From Flavobacteriaceae bacterium LSUCC0859 (GTDB lineage Bacteria > Bacteroidota > Bacteroidia > Flavobacteriales > Flavobacteriaceae): a stretch of DNA of 64,000 nucleotides. Each line of letters opens with the position of its first letter. Positions within the stretch are counted from its first letter, which is position 1. The notes below the pieces were generated by a model. That model ran no database searches. It was not told the DNA's origin and saw only the letters and a program-made list of their open reading frames with translations. The stretch spans positions 518,870 to 582,869 of the forward strand of contig JAKOGP010000001.1 in the NCBI GenBank assembly GCA_022239325.1, read 5' to 3'. The translations under genes were made by a program, and so were the position numbers. Of the stretch, positions 1 to 8,344 are shown in pieces.

Positions 1-1002
1 TTTATCTCTTCTGTATTTAGCTCCTTTGCCTTTTTTAGATTTACCCTGTAATTTCTCTAGGGTTTCTCTCACCTGCTTTTGTACCTCTTCCTCTGTAGGC
101 TCTACTTTTGGTGCGTTACTAAAGCGGTTTCCAGCGGCTGCTTTTCCTCTTGGGCCTGTCCCTTTGGGTCTAGGCGCGCCTGGTTTTGCTGCTCCAGCTG
201 CAGAACCAGTTGTCACAATACGCCTGCGGCGTTTTTTGTGATCTGCGTCTGCATTGGAAGAAGCCACGGGCTTTTTCTTGGGCTTATTAAACTGGGAGAG
301 ATCTATTTTGTCTCCCATGATTTTAGGGCCAGATAATTTTTTATATTGAGTAGTAATAGCTCCTGTTGGGGCGTCTGCCTCTTTGGGCTGCTCTGTTAAG
401 ATACCAGCGGCTGGCTCAGGGGCAGCAGTTTCCTGCTTTGCAGCTGGTTTTTCTTCAGTCTCTTTGGTAGGCTTGGTTTCTGCTACTGGCTCTTTAGGGG
501 CCTGAGCTACAATTTTTAGTCCGGCTGCCTTGGGCGCACTTGCCTTTACTACTTCTGTTTGAGCTGATTTTTTTGGCGCTTCTGGTTTTGGCGCTTCCGC
601 TTTTTCCTCGGACACTTCTGCAGCAGGAACTGGCTTTTCTGCACCTTTCAAGTCTATCTTACCCACCATGGTAGGTCCAGATAAGGCTCCTTTAGCTTTA
701 ATCACTTCTGCAGCCTTTGCTTCTCTTGCCAAACGTCTTTCCTCCTGCTCTTTTTCAAGCTCTTCTCTAATGGCCTCTTTTTCTTTTCTCTTCTCTTCGC
801 CTACTTCCTTAGAAGCAACTTTCTTGCTCATATCCGTCTGGAACTGATCCAAAAGAACCTGATACACCTCATCTGAAATCTTTGTAGTAGGCCTTGCCTC
901 TACCGTGTGCCCTTTGGACGCAAGGAAGTCTACTGCCCTATCCAGTGAAATGTTCAGTTCTCTAAGAACCTTATTAAGCCTAATGGTTGCATTCTCTGCC
1001 AT
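1..1002 (-). CDS. infB: Translation initiation factor IF-2, N-terminal part (cut by window edge)
   Basis: IF-2 is the GTPase that delivers initiator tRNA to the 30S subunit. Only the first 334 residues lie here. Residues 1-50 (MAENATIRLNKVLREL, then SLDRAVDFLASKG) form the IF2_N helical domain. They are followed by a long Lys/Ala/Glu/Pro-rich linker that ends in basic runs such as KKRRRR and KSKKGKGAKYRRDK. The GTPase domain would lie off the left edge. The ATG at 1002 is the only start that gives the conserved IF-2 N-terminus. It lies 98 bp downstream of nusA, the usual nusA-infB order. The call rests on the N-terminal motif plus synteny. Confidence 0.93.
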   Translation of the reverse strand, partial: MAENATIRLNKVLRELNISLDRAVDFLASKGHTVEARPTTKISDEVYQVLLDQFQTDMSKKVASKEVGEEKRKEKEAIREELEKEQEERRLAREAKAAEVIKAKGALSGPTMVGKIDLKGAEKPVPAAEVSEEKAEAPKPEAPKKSAQTEVVKASAPKAAGLKIVAQAPKEPVAETKPTKETEEKPAAKQETAAPEPAAGILTEQPKEADAPTGAITTQYKKLSGPKIMGDKIDLSQFNKPKKKPVASSNADADHKKRRRRIVTTGSAAGAAKPGAPRPKGTGPRGKAAAGNRFSNAPKVEPTEEEVQKQVRETLEKLQGKSKKGKGAKYRRDK

Positions 1003-1100
1003 ATAAAAAATTTGTGCTTACTAGTAATTTCTGTGCTAATATAAATAATGCAAATAGCTTCTGGGATATAATCCGCTAATTATTTGCAGCATTAGATTGC

Positions 1101-2333
1101 TTATTCTTCTAACTCTTCTCTTAGAATTCTAATGACATCTAAGATGGTTTCTTCTTCTAAATCTGTTCTTTTTACCAAGTCATCTGCGTCGTGCTCCAGT
1201 ACAGATCTGGCGGTATCTAATCCAATTTTACTAAACTCTTCAATAATCCAAGCTTCTATCTCATCTGAGAATTCTGTAAGCTCTACATCTTCCTCTACGC
1301 CTTCTCTAAAGACATCTATCTCATATCCGGTTAATTGGCCTGCCAATCTAATGTTATGCCCTCCACGGCCTATGGCCTTAGACACTTCCTCAGGTTTTAA
1401 ATATACCTGAGCCGTCATTTTCTCGTCGTCTAGCTTTACAGAAGACACCCTAGCTGGGCTCAAGGCTCTGGTTACCAATAAGGTAGGATTAGTGGTCCAA
1501 TTAATTACGTCTATGTTTTCATTGCCCAATTCCTTCACAATACCGTGAATTCTTGAACCTTTCATACCCACACAGGCACCCACAGGGTCAATACGGTCAT
1601 CATATGAATCTACGGCTACCTTGGCTTTTTCGCCTGGGATACGTACCGCCTTTTTAATAGTGATAAGACCGTCAAAAACCTCGGGAATTTCCTGGAAGAA
1701 CAACTGCTCTAAGAAAAGCGGTGAGGTTCTACTCATAATAATGGCAGGCTTATTTCCTTTGAGCTCTACACTTTCAATAATCCCCCTTACATTGTCTCCT
1801 TTTCTAAAGAAATCTGCTGGTATTTGCTTGTCTTTTGGCAAGATAATCTCGTTCCCTTCGTCGTCTAGCAAAATAATAGCCTGATGTCTAATATGGTGTA
1901 CCTCTGCCGTGTAAATCTCTCCTTCAAGCTCTTTAAACTGCTTGTAGATGGTAGTGTTGTCGTGCTCGTGAATTTTAGCAATTAGGTTCTGACGCAGTGC
2001 TAAAATAGCTCTTCTCCCAAGATCTATGAGCTTCACTTCCTCAGACACATCTTCTCCAACTTCAAAGTCTGGCTCAATTTTTCTAGCCTCCGTGATAGAG
2101 ATTTCTTCATTTGGATCCATCACATCTCCGTCTTCTACCACAATTCGGTTTCTCCAAATCTCCAAATCCCCTTTGTCTGGGTTTATAATGATGTCAAAGT
2201 TGTCATCTGAACCAAATTTTTTCTTGAGAGCACTTCTAAAAACCTCTTCCAAAATGGCCATGAGGGTTACTCTATCTATAAATTTGTCGTCTTTAAACTC
2301 TGAAAAAGATTCAATAAGCGCAATATTCTCCAT
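1101..2333 (-). CDS. nusA: Transcription termination/antitermination factor NusA
   Basis: NusA binds RNA polymerase and nascent RNA and controls pausing, intrinsic termination and antitermination. The 410 residues show the N-terminal polymerase-binding domain (about 1-125), an S1 domain (about 133-200, starting GEIYTAEVH), KH1 with GACVGMKGSRI (about 250) and KH2 with AIGRGGHNIRLAGQLTGYEIDV (GxGG loop, about 315-340). An acidic C-terminus holds one helix-hairpin-helix-like unit (SKIGLDTARSVLEHD). The two extra acidic repeats of enterobacterial NusA are absent, which is usual outside proteobacteria. It lies 11 bp after rimP and is probably in one operon with rimP and infB. Confidence 0.97.
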   Translation of the reverse strand: MENIALIESFSEFKDDKFIDRVTLMAILEEVFRSALKKKFGSDDNFDIIINPDKGDLEIWRNRIVVEDGDVMDPNEEISITEARKIEPDFEVGEDVSEEVKLIDLGRRAILALRQNLIAKIHEHDNTTIYKQFKELEGEIYTAEVHHIRHQAIILLDDEGNEIILPKDKQIPADFFRKGDNVRGIIESVELKGNKPAIIMSRTSPLFLEQLFFQEIPEVFDGLITIKKAVRIPGEKAKVAVDSYDDRIDPVGACVGMKGSRIHGIVKELGNENIDVINWTTNPTLLVTRALSPARVSSVKLDDEKMTAQVYLKPEEVSKAIGRGGHNIRLAGQLTGYEIDVFREGVEEDVELTEFSDEIEAWIIEEFSKIGLDTARSVLEHDADDLVKRTDLEEETILDVIRILREELEE

Positions 2334-2344
2334 CTTGCTTTCTA

Positions 2345-2806
2345 TTAAAATTTAATATTCACTTTAGCTTCTATAATATCTGTATAGGCAATTTCTTGCT
2401 CTTTGGTCACAGTCACTTTTCCCTTGCCAATCGGTTTTGGCTCTCTGGCCTTCCACTGAAGGCTAATGCCGTGCTCGTCTGCATGCATCAAATTTCCCTC
2501 TACCGTTTCACTAGCAGTTCTCACAGAGAGACTGCGGCCTATATTTTTTACATACTGCCTAGGCATGAGAAGTGGCGCAGAGGCTCCTGCAGAGGCTACC
2601 TCCAAACCAAAATCAACCTCCTCTCGATCTAGATTATGTTCTATGGCCCTACTGATGTTCATGCAATCCTGTAGGGTCACCCCATGGTCTCCGTCTAGGG
2701 TTACCAGAATTTTATGATCTGCACTGATTTTAAAATCAATCAAAAACAAGGAAGGATTTTCTTCCAAGGCGGTGTGCAATAAATCTGTTACCTGCTGTTT
2801 AAACAT
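2345..2806 (-). CDS. rimP: Ribosome maturation factor RimP
   Basis: RimP (YhbC/DUF150) assists maturation of the 30S subunit. The 153-residue protein starts MFKQQVTDLL and has the N-terminal alpha/beta domain with DCMNISRAIEHNLD (about residues 55-70) and DFGLEVASAGASAPL, a variant of the family's LEVSSPG motif. The C-terminal SH3-like domain covers about 90-150. The frame stays open upstream to 3007, but that stretch contains a hairpin, a promoter and tRNA-Gln, so the ATG at 2806 is the start. It is the first protein gene of rimP-nusA-infB, and the hairpin at 2821-2849 lies just upstream. Confidence 0.95.
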   Translation of the reverse strand: MFKQQVTDLLHTALEENPSLFLIDFKISADHKILVTLDGDHGVTLQDCMNISRAIEHNLDREEVDFGLEVASAGASAPLLMPRQYVKNIGRSLSVRTASETVEGNLMHADEHGISLQWKAREPKPIGKGKVTVTKEQEIAYTDIIEAKVNIKF

Positions 2807-2820
2807 AAAATAAGGGTAAT

Positions 2821-2849
2821 AAAAGAGGGGACTAACGGTCCCCTCTTTT
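2821..2849 (-). promoter_or_regulatory. Terminator-like hairpin in the rimP-nusA-infB leader (candidate attenuator)
   Basis: A perfect 12-bp inverted repeat (2821-2832 and 2838-2849) with a 5-nt loop. On the minus strand the 3' arm ends in four T, followed by ATTA. It lies downstream of the -7 element at 2871-2878 and 14 bp before the rimP ATG, so any transcript from that promoter must pass through it. No rightward gene ends nearby, so it does not serve the plus strand. An attenuator fits because the operon encodes NusA, which acts on hairpin-dependent termination. A backup terminator for tRNA-Gln read-through is the alternative. Confidence 0.6.
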
Positions 2850-2870
2850 TCCTTTTCATTTAATTCGCCA

Positions 2871-2900
2871 CAAATATACAACAATTTAGGCATTGTGCAA
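2871..2900 (-). promoter_or_regulatory. Promoter of rimP-nusA-infB
   Basis: Minus-strand TTG (2898-2900), a 19-bp spacer and TATATTTG (2871-2878): an exact match to the Bacteroidota consensus TTG-N19-TAnnTTTG. It lies between the tRNA-Gln terminator and the leader hairpin. Transcription would start near 2864, giving a leader of about 58 nt. Confidence 0.65.
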
Positions 2901-2903
2901 TAA

Positions 2904-2930
2904 AAAACCCAAAGCCATGCTTCGGGTTTT
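2904..2930 (-). terminator. Intrinsic terminator after tRNA-Gln
   Basis: Stem AACCCGAAGC / GCTTTGGGTT (minus strand, one mismatch) with a 3-nt loop and a following T6 run. It lies 4 bp past the 3' end of tRNA-Gln and separates the tRNA transcript from the rimP operon. Confidence 0.75.
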
Positions 2931-2934
2931 TTTG

Positions 2935-3006
2935 TTGGTCTACTAGGACTCGAACCTAGAACGACTGGACCAAAACCAGCTGTGTTGCCAATTACACCAT
3001 AGACCA
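2935..3006 (-). tRNA. tRNA-Gln(UUG)
   Basis: A 72-nt cloverleaf. The acceptor stem TGGTCTA pairs perfectly with TAGACCA, and the discriminator is A. The anticodon arm GCTGG-TTTTGGT-CCAGT gives anticodon TTG, and the T-arm contains GGTTCGAGTCC. CCA is not encoded. It has its own promoter and terminator. In E. coli a tRNA (metY) precedes rimP-nusA-infB; here a different tRNA takes that position. Confidence 0.95.
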
Positions 3007-3024
3007 CTACCGTATAAGAGGCTG

Positions 3025-3054
3025 CAAATTTAATACAAAGTTTTTGTTATCCAA
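3025..3054 (-). promoter_or_regulatory. Promoter of tRNA-Gln
   Basis: Minus-strand TTG (3052-3054), a 19-bp spacer and TAAATTTG (3025-3032): a perfect Bacteroidota promoter. Transcription would start near 3018, about 12 nt before the mature tRNA 5' end. Confidence 0.65.
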
Positions 3055-3157
3055 ACCTTTTTTTGAATAAATCTATTGGCAAAGGTTTAACAATAAAAAT
3101 GAGGCATAATCATTATAATTAGTAATTTCGTTTTTTCGTTAACTAATTACAATACGC

Positions 3158-6100
3158 ATGTTTGCAAAAGACTTTGCTCTCTGGGACCGCCGTTTGGGTT
3201 GGGCCTGTTTCTTTATAGCACTTACTACCTATGCCCTTACTGTAGAACCCACAGGAAGTTTCTGGGACGCTGGGGAATATATTGCCACAGCAGCTAAGTT
3301 GCAAATTGGGCATCCGCCAGGGGCGCCATTATTACAGATGATTGGTGCCTTTTTTGCCATGTTTGCATTAGAGCCCACTCAAATTGCCAGAATGGTGAAC
3401 TATGTGTCTGGAGTGTCCTCTGCCTTTACCATCTTATTTATGTTTTGGACCCTCACTAATCTACTGAGAAAACTCATTGGCAGCTCCAAAGAAATGACCA
3501 ATGCCCAAGCCATTGCAATACTTGGAAGTGGCATTGTAGGGGCTTTAGCCTTTACCTATTCAGATAGTTTTTGGTTTAACGCGGTAGAAACAGAAGTGTA
3601 CGCCATGGCAAGTCTTATCATGGCATTGCTCCTTTGGATGGGTCTCAAATGGACAGACCATATAGAGGAGCCCAGAGGAGATCGATGGCTCATAGCCATC
3701 TCATTTGTAGTAGGTCTTACTTTTGGTATTCAATTTATGGGCTTTCTAGCTATACCCTCTGTAGGCTTACTGTATTTCTTTAAAAAATACAAAACCACTA
3801 CGGTCAAAAACTTTTTAGTAGCCAACATCTTAGTGGTAACCCTTCTCATGCTGGTTTATAAATTTTCACTCACCTATGTGCTCCAACTATTTGGTTGGTC
3901 TGAGGTGTTTTTTGTAAATAATTTTGGCCTCCCATTTAACAGTGGATCCATAATTATGGGATTGGTATTTATTGGAGTCTTTTATTACGCCTTAAAATAC
4001 ACCCGCTCTAAAAATTTAGTGGGTGCCAACACGGTAGTACTCTCCCTCATGTTTCTCATTTTAGGATTCTCCAGCTGGCTCATGCTTCCCATTAGAGCCA
4101 ATGCCGGAGTAATCATTAACGAAAATGACCCTTCAGACGCTAGATCTTTATTGGCTTATTACAACAGAGAGCAGTACCCAGGGGTAGACAGCCCATTTTA
4201 CGGCGCCTATTTTTCCAATGCGTTTAGTGGCACCGCCATAGACAAAGACGACAAGCCCAAATACGAAAAGGACGAAAAAACCGGGACCTACGTAATTGTG
4301 AATAATTACAAAGGGGCCTTACAGGGGTCCGACCCAAAGCATATGGGGCTTCTGCCCAGAATGTGGAGTGAGCAACACGCAGAAAATTACATGCGCTACT
4401 ACGGTCCACTAGAATTTAGAATTAAGAGCGAATACCTTGGAAGCGAAGAGCTCAAGACCACTGTTGGCCAATTTAAAAATGGCCTGGCAAAGGGAGAAAT
4501 TGACGAGGCTGGCTACATTTCTTTTCTCAGAGAGTTTAGAGATTATATAGAGGTGCTACCGCCTAGTATTTTAGATAACATACGCTATATGATAGACTTC
4601 CAATTTAACTATATGTATTGGCGCTATTTTATGTGGAATTTTAGCGGGAAACAAGACGATATTCAAGGCCGCTATGACAATCACGGAAACTGGATCAGCG
4701 GATTTTCTTTCATAGACAATCCCAGGCTAGGACCACAGGAAAATCTTCCCTCTGATATTAAAAACAACAAAGGGAGAAACACCTATTACCTGCTGCCCTT
4801 TTTACTTGGTTTAATTGGAATTATATTTCAATTTAGAAAAGATCGCAAACAGTTTTGGGTGCTTTTAGTATTTTTCCTCTTTACAGGATTAGCTATTCAA
4901 TTTTACACCAACCCTTATATATTCCAACCCAGAGAGAGAGACTATTCATTGGTGGGATCTTTCTATATTTTTGCCCTTTGGATTGGCTTGGGAGTGTATG
5001 GATTGTATGACGAATTGTCTGGCTTCATTAAAAAGAATTGGCTTTCTCCAATCGTAGTGGCAGCATGCTTCTTAGCAGTTCCAGTACTTATGGGTTTTCA
5101 AAACTGGGACGACCACGACCGCTCTAACAGAAGAACAGCTCAAAGTACCGCAAAGGCCTACTTGAACTCTACGCAAAAAGACGCAGGTGCCATACTATTT
5201 ACCATTGGCGACAATGACACCTTCCCACTTTGGTACGCCCAAGAAATTGAGGGCTACCGCACCGACGTGAGAGTAATTAACACCAGCTTATTTGCTACAG
5301 ACTGGTATATAGACCAAATGAAACGCAAGGCCTACAGCTCAGACCCCATTCCTTCACAGCTTACTCATGATCTGTATCATTACGGCAGCAGAGACGCCAT
5401 TTATTTCCAAGAGGTAACAGACAAGCGCTGGGACATTAAGGACTTTATTAGCTGGGTGGGTAGCGACAAACCGCAGACCAAATTCAAGTATTTATTAGGG
5501 GCCCAAGGGGCCGATCTGAGCCAATATTCAGACGCTAACCTAGATATTGTTTACTACCCCACCAATAAGATTAGAGTACCAGTAAACAAAGAAAACGTGT
5601 TGGCTAGCGGCCTTGTGAAAGCAAAGGACAGCGCCCTTATTGTAGACTATATAGACATAGATTTACCTAGGTCTGCCCTACCTAAAAACAGGCTGCTCAT
5701 GCTAGACCTATTGGCCAACAACGACTGGAAGAGACCCATCTACTTTTCAGGAGGTAGTTTTGAGGCTGGGGAGTATCTATGGCTCAAAGATTACTTACAA
5801 TTAGACGGTCTGGTTTACAAATTAGTGCCCATTAAAACCAAATATGAAAGTGTGTTTGAAATGGGACGTATAGACACCGAGCTTATGGCTGAGATTGTCA
5901 AAAGCTGGGATTGGGGAAATGCTGGAGACCCAGACGTATATTTAGACACACAAACTAGAATTCAAGGGCTTTCCTTTAGAAGTAATATAGCCCGTTTAAT
6001 AGAAACCCAAATTGCAGAAAACAAACTCTCTGAGGCCAAAGAAATATTAGACCTCACCATGGAGAACTTACCTGTAAAAGGCTTTGATTATTACAATTTT

Positions 6101-6451
6101 GTAGTGCCATTCATAGAGGGCTATTACGCAGTGGGTGCAACCCAGGAGGCCAGGGCTATTTTCTATGAGCTCAAAACCATTTATCAAGAGCACCTAAACT
6201 ACTATGCCTTTATGGACGTAGCCAGTCAATACGATCACATTCAAGATATTATTGAAAACCTAGAAGGCTACCGCAGAATATTAGATGTACTCTCTGCCGG
6301 AGACCAACAAGAAGTTACCCAAAGGGAACGGGATGAATTTGAAGGCTTTATGGACAAGTTTTCCCACTTTTATGAAGGCATGGAAACACAACCCACAGCA
6401 GACCCAGATCTCCCATTAGAGGGCTTAGAAGTGGTGCCTCTTGAAAATTAA
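3158..6451 (+). CDS. DUF2723 membrane protein (GT117/TMEM260-like, putative protein O-glycosyltransferase)
   Basis: A 1097-residue integral membrane protein. The first ~200 residues match the DUF2723 pattern: WDAGEYIATAAKLQIGHPPGAP near residue 40 places an acidic pair in the first extracytoplasmic loop, as in GT-C glycosyltransferases that use lipid-linked sugars. About ten hydrophobic segments follow to about residue 650. The remaining soluble domain has helical repeat-like segments near 930-1010. The family is widespread in Bacteroidota, and its human member TMEM260 is a protein O-mannosyltransferase. Transfer of a sugar to exported proteins is inferred; sugar and acceptor are unknown. It is monocistronic, with a strong terminator 22 bp after the stop. 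An 8-bp inverted repeat (3116-3123, 3142-3149) precedes the start. Confidence 0.88.
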   Translation: MFAKDFALWDRRLGWACFFIALTTYALTVEPTGSFWDAGEYIATAAKLQIGHPPGAPLLQMIGAFFAMFALEPTQIARMVNYVSGVSSAFTILFMFWTLTNLLRKLIGSSKEMTNAQAIAILGSGIVGALAFTYSDSFWFNAVETEVYAMASLIMALLLWMGLKWTDHIEEPRGDRWLIAISFVVGLTFGIQFMGFLAIPSVGLLYFFKKYKTTTVKNFLVANILVVTLLMLVYKFSLTYVLQLFGWSEVFFVNNFGLPFNSGSIIMGLVFIGVFYYALKYTRSKNLVGANTVVLSLMFLILGFSSWLMLPIRANAGVIINENDPSDARSLLAYYNREQYPGVDSPFYGAYFSNAFSGTAIDKDDKPKYEKDEKTGTYVIVNNYKGALQGSDPKHMGLLPRMWSEQHAENYMRYYGPLEFRIKSEYLGSEELKTTVGQFKNGLAKGEIDEAGYISFLREFRDYIEVLPPSILDNIRYMIDFQFNYMYWRYFMWNFSGKQDDIQGRYDNHGNWISGFSFIDNPRLGPQENLPSDIKNNKGRNTYYLLPFLLGLIGIIFQFRKDRKQFWVLLVFFLFTGLAIQFYTNPYIFQPRERDYSLVGSFYIFALWIGLGVYGLYDELSGFIKKNWLSPIVVAACFLAVPVLMGFQNWDDHDRSNRRTAQSTAKAYLNSTQKDAGAILFTIGDNDTFPLWYAQEIEGYRTDVRVINTSLFATDWYIDQMKRKAYSSDPIPSQLTHDLYHYGSRDAIYFQEVTDKRWDIKDFISWVGSDKPQTKFKYLLGAQGADLSQYSDANLDIVYYPTNKIRVPVNKENVLASGLVKAKDSALIVDYIDIDLPRSALPKNRLLMLDLLANNDWKRPIYFSGGSFEAGEYLWLKDYLQLDGLVYKLVPIKTKYESVFEMGRIDTELMAEIVKSWDWGNAGDPDVYLDTQTRIQGLSFRSNIARLIETQIAENKLSEAKEILDLTMENLPVKGFDYYNFVVPFIEGYYAVGATQEARAIFYELKTIYQEHLNYYAFMDVASQYDHIQDIIENLEGYRRILDVLSAGDQQEVTQRERDEFEGFMDKFSHFYEGMETQPTADPDLPLEGLEVVPLEN

Positions 6452-6473
6452 ATCCAGCACAAAAGCACATCAT

Positions 6474-6507
6474 AAAAAAACCGCCAGGGTACCCTGGCGG
6501 TTTTTTT
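6474..6507 (+). terminator. Strong bidirectional intrinsic terminator
   Basis: A 20-bp perfect palindrome (6481-6500, CCGCCAGGG arms) flanked by A7 and T7. It terminates the DUF2723 gene and could work on either strand. Confidence 0.9.
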
Positions 6508-6535
6508 ATACAAAATATTGTTACTAACTGCATTT

Positions 6536-6649
6536 ATGTTCACTACGGGTAGCGGATCTAGAGAAACTTCTGAGATATTAATGTTCTCTGGGATAGGACA
6601 GCTAATTTTATTTTACTTCCTTCTTTTTTGGTTTTATAAAAAGAAATAA
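6536..6649 (+). CDS. Possible 37-residue single-span membrane protein
   Basis: ATG at 6536 to TAA at 6649 encodes a peptide with a polar N-terminus (MFTTGSGSRETSE), one hydrophobic segment (about residues 15-34) and a basic tail FYKKK. That is the topology of a small inner-membrane protein: N-out, positive inside. It stands alone between a terminator and the convergent thioredoxin-like gene. I see no clear promoter or ribosome-binding site, and no family is recognised. It could be a chance frame. Confidence 0.35.
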   Translation: MFTTGSGSRETSEILMFSGIGQLILFYFLLFWFYKKK

Positions 6650-6710
6650 GAAAAATGGATGACACCTTCAGGAAAAGGCTCTTATTGCTACACAAATAAA
6701 GGCCTTTTTT

Positions 6711-7010
6711 CTATGAGGCGTACTCCTCTATAATTCCCATCAGGGTATTGGCGTCTTGTTCCCCGCTTTGTCGCCAGACCATCTCGCCTGCTTTGTAAAT
6801 CATCAGGGTAGGGAGTGTACTTACACGGAGGGCCTGTGCCAAGTCCTTGTTTTTGTCTGCGTCTATTTTGATTACTTTTCCTTTGTCTCCAAGGGCAGCT
6901 GCCACATCTCTGAGCACCTCGTGCATGGCTTGTGAAGGCTCGTCCCATTCGGTGTAGAAATCTATCAGAACAGGTACTTGTAAATCAATTAATTCGCCAA
7001 ATTTTGACAT
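6711..7010 (-). CDS. Thioredoxin-fold protein lacking the CxxC active site
   Basis: 99 residues with the thioredoxin layout: beta strand VLIDFYTEW, DADKNKDLAQALRVSTLPTLMIYKAGE with the conserved cis-proline TLPT, and a C-terminal helix. Where thioredoxin has WCGPC the sequence reads WDEPS, so both catalytic cysteines are gone, and no cysteine is present anywhere in the protein. It cannot do dithiol-disulfide exchange. A scaffold or chaperone role is possible but inferred. ATG at 7010 is preferred over the in-frame GTG one codon upstream. It has its own promoter at 7033-7061. Confidence 0.85.
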   Translation of the reverse strand: MSKFGELIDLQVPVLIDFYTEWDEPSQAMHEVLRDVAAALGDKGKVIKIDADKNKDLAQALRVSTLPTLMIYKAGEMVWRQSGEQDANTLMGIIEEYAS

Positions 7011-7032
7011 CACATTGAATTAAATATATATT

Positions 7033-7061
7033 CAAATGTAGTAAAAAAACCTAAATGACAA
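7033..7061 (-). promoter_or_regulatory. Promoter of the thioredoxin-like gene
   Basis: Minus-strand TTG (7059-7061), an 18-bp spacer and TACATTTG (7033-7040), in the gap after the phosphoesterase gene. The predicted leader is about 15 nt. Confidence 0.6.
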
Positions 7062-7062
7062 C

Positions 7063-8283
7063 TTATGTAGCCTTTTTAAGGGTAATTACAGTAATTTCTG
7101 GCCAGATCCCTACCCTTCCCGGGTAACCTAAAAATCCAAAGCCACGGTTTACATTAATGTATTGCCCCATAGATTCATAAATACCCGCCCAGTAGGTATA
7201 GCGCCATTTAACAGGGCTCCATTTAATCCAACCTGGAATTTCTATACCAAACTGCATGCCGTGGGTATGGCCACTTAAGGTGAGGTGAAAATGCTGTGGA
7301 TGGTCTTTTACTTGAAATTCCCAATGAGAGGGGTCATGAGATAGTAAGATTTTAAAATCTTCGGGCCCTACGCCAGAGATGGCTTTATTTAAATCGCCTG
7401 CTTTTTTAAAACCCCCTTGCCCCCAATTCTCTACTCCAACCAGGGCCAACCTTTGGCCATCTTTTTCTAGATAACGATGCTCGTTTAAAATGAGATCAAA
7501 ACCCATTTCTTTTTGGATGGATTTTAGTCTATTTAAATTAGCTTCTTTTTCTGCCTCAGAGTTCCAGGCTACATAGTCTCCATAGTCGTGATTTCCCAGT
7601 ACTGAAAATTTACCATCTGCTGCCTGTAAGGAACCAAACATCTCCTTCCAAGGCTCCATTTCACTGGCTTTATTATTCACCATGTCGCCAGTAAAAAATA
7701 TGGCATCTGAAGCCTGCTGGTTAATGAGATCTATGCCGTATTGTATTTTTGTAGCATTGTCAAAGCTACCAGAGTGAATGTCTGAAATCTGGGTAATTTT
7801 ATAGCCGTCAAAAGCCTCTGGCAAATCCTCAAAACTAAGCTCGTATTTTAAAACTTTATAGCGGTATTTTCCCTGAAACATCCCATACAAAAGAGCACCA
7901 AAAGGCAGCGCAGCTAGTCCTAAAGCCAGGGCACTGATAAATTTTCTACGAGAGGGAAGTGCTGCGGTCTGCTCTGGGTTTATTAGTTTCATAATTGCGG
8001 CCCACAACAGCCTAAAAACGTCTTCAAATAACAAGAAAAAAACCACTCCCAAACTAAAGAGAAACCAACTTCCCACAAATCCCATGGCATAGGATTTATA
8101 GATATTCATATCTCTAAATTCTGAAGAGACAAGGGTAAATTGAAAGATAAAGAAACCCAATACAAGAATGGCAGAAGCCATGTACATCTGGGCAAACAAT
8201 GGATTTCTAAAAGAGGTTTTAAAGGCTTGAAAACAATACCAGGCCAAGCCCATATATAGGGCTGCAAACACCAACCAACGCAT
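7063..8283 (-). CDS. Membrane-anchored calcineurin-like metallophosphoesterase (YkuE-type)
   Basis: 406 residues. The first ~135 contain four or five hydrophobic segments. The rest is a metallophosphoesterase domain with the metal-binding series ISDIHSG (about 167), GDMVNN (about 199), GNHDYG (about 232), LLSHDPSHW (about 315) and SGHTHGMQ (about 338). This layout is that of the YkuE/LpxG-like group, some of whose members act on lipid or nucleotide pyrophosphates; the substrate here cannot be read from the sequence. A sequence TATCTTTG at 8297-8304 (minus) could be its -7 element, although no good -33 is visible. Confidence 0.88.
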   Translation of the reverse strand: MRWLVFAALYMGLAWYCFQAFKTSFRNPLFAQMYMASAILVLGFFIFQFTLVSSEFRDMNIYKSYAMGFVGSWFLFSLGVVFFLLFEDVFRLLWAAIMKLINPEQTAALPSRRKFISALALGLAALPFGALLYGMFQGKYRYKVLKYELSFEDLPEAFDGYKITQISDIHSGSFDNATKIQYGIDLINQQASDAIFFTGDMVNNKASEMEPWKEMFGSLQAADGKFSVLGNHDYGDYVAWNSEAEKEANLNRLKSIQKEMGFDLILNEHRYLEKDGQRLALVGVENWGQGGFKKAGDLNKAISGVGPEDFKILLSHDPSHWEFQVKDHPQHFHLTLSGHTHGMQFGIEIPGWIKWSPVKWRYTYWAGIYESMGQYINVNRGFGFLGYPGRVGIWPEITVITLKKAT

Positions 8284-8344
8284 AAGTGATTTTTCACAAA
8301 GATATTAAATCTTAGACGGACGAATGCTGCGGGAGAGCTTCATT

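Noticed and set aside
26-336. Two overlapping + strand frames at the left edge
   Set aside because: Antisense to the low-complexity linker of infB, whose codon bias opens the other frames.
2807-3007. N-terminal extension of the rimP frame
   Set aside because: It covers a hairpin, a consensus promoter, a terminator and most of tRNA-Gln; RimP homology starts at the ATG at 2806.
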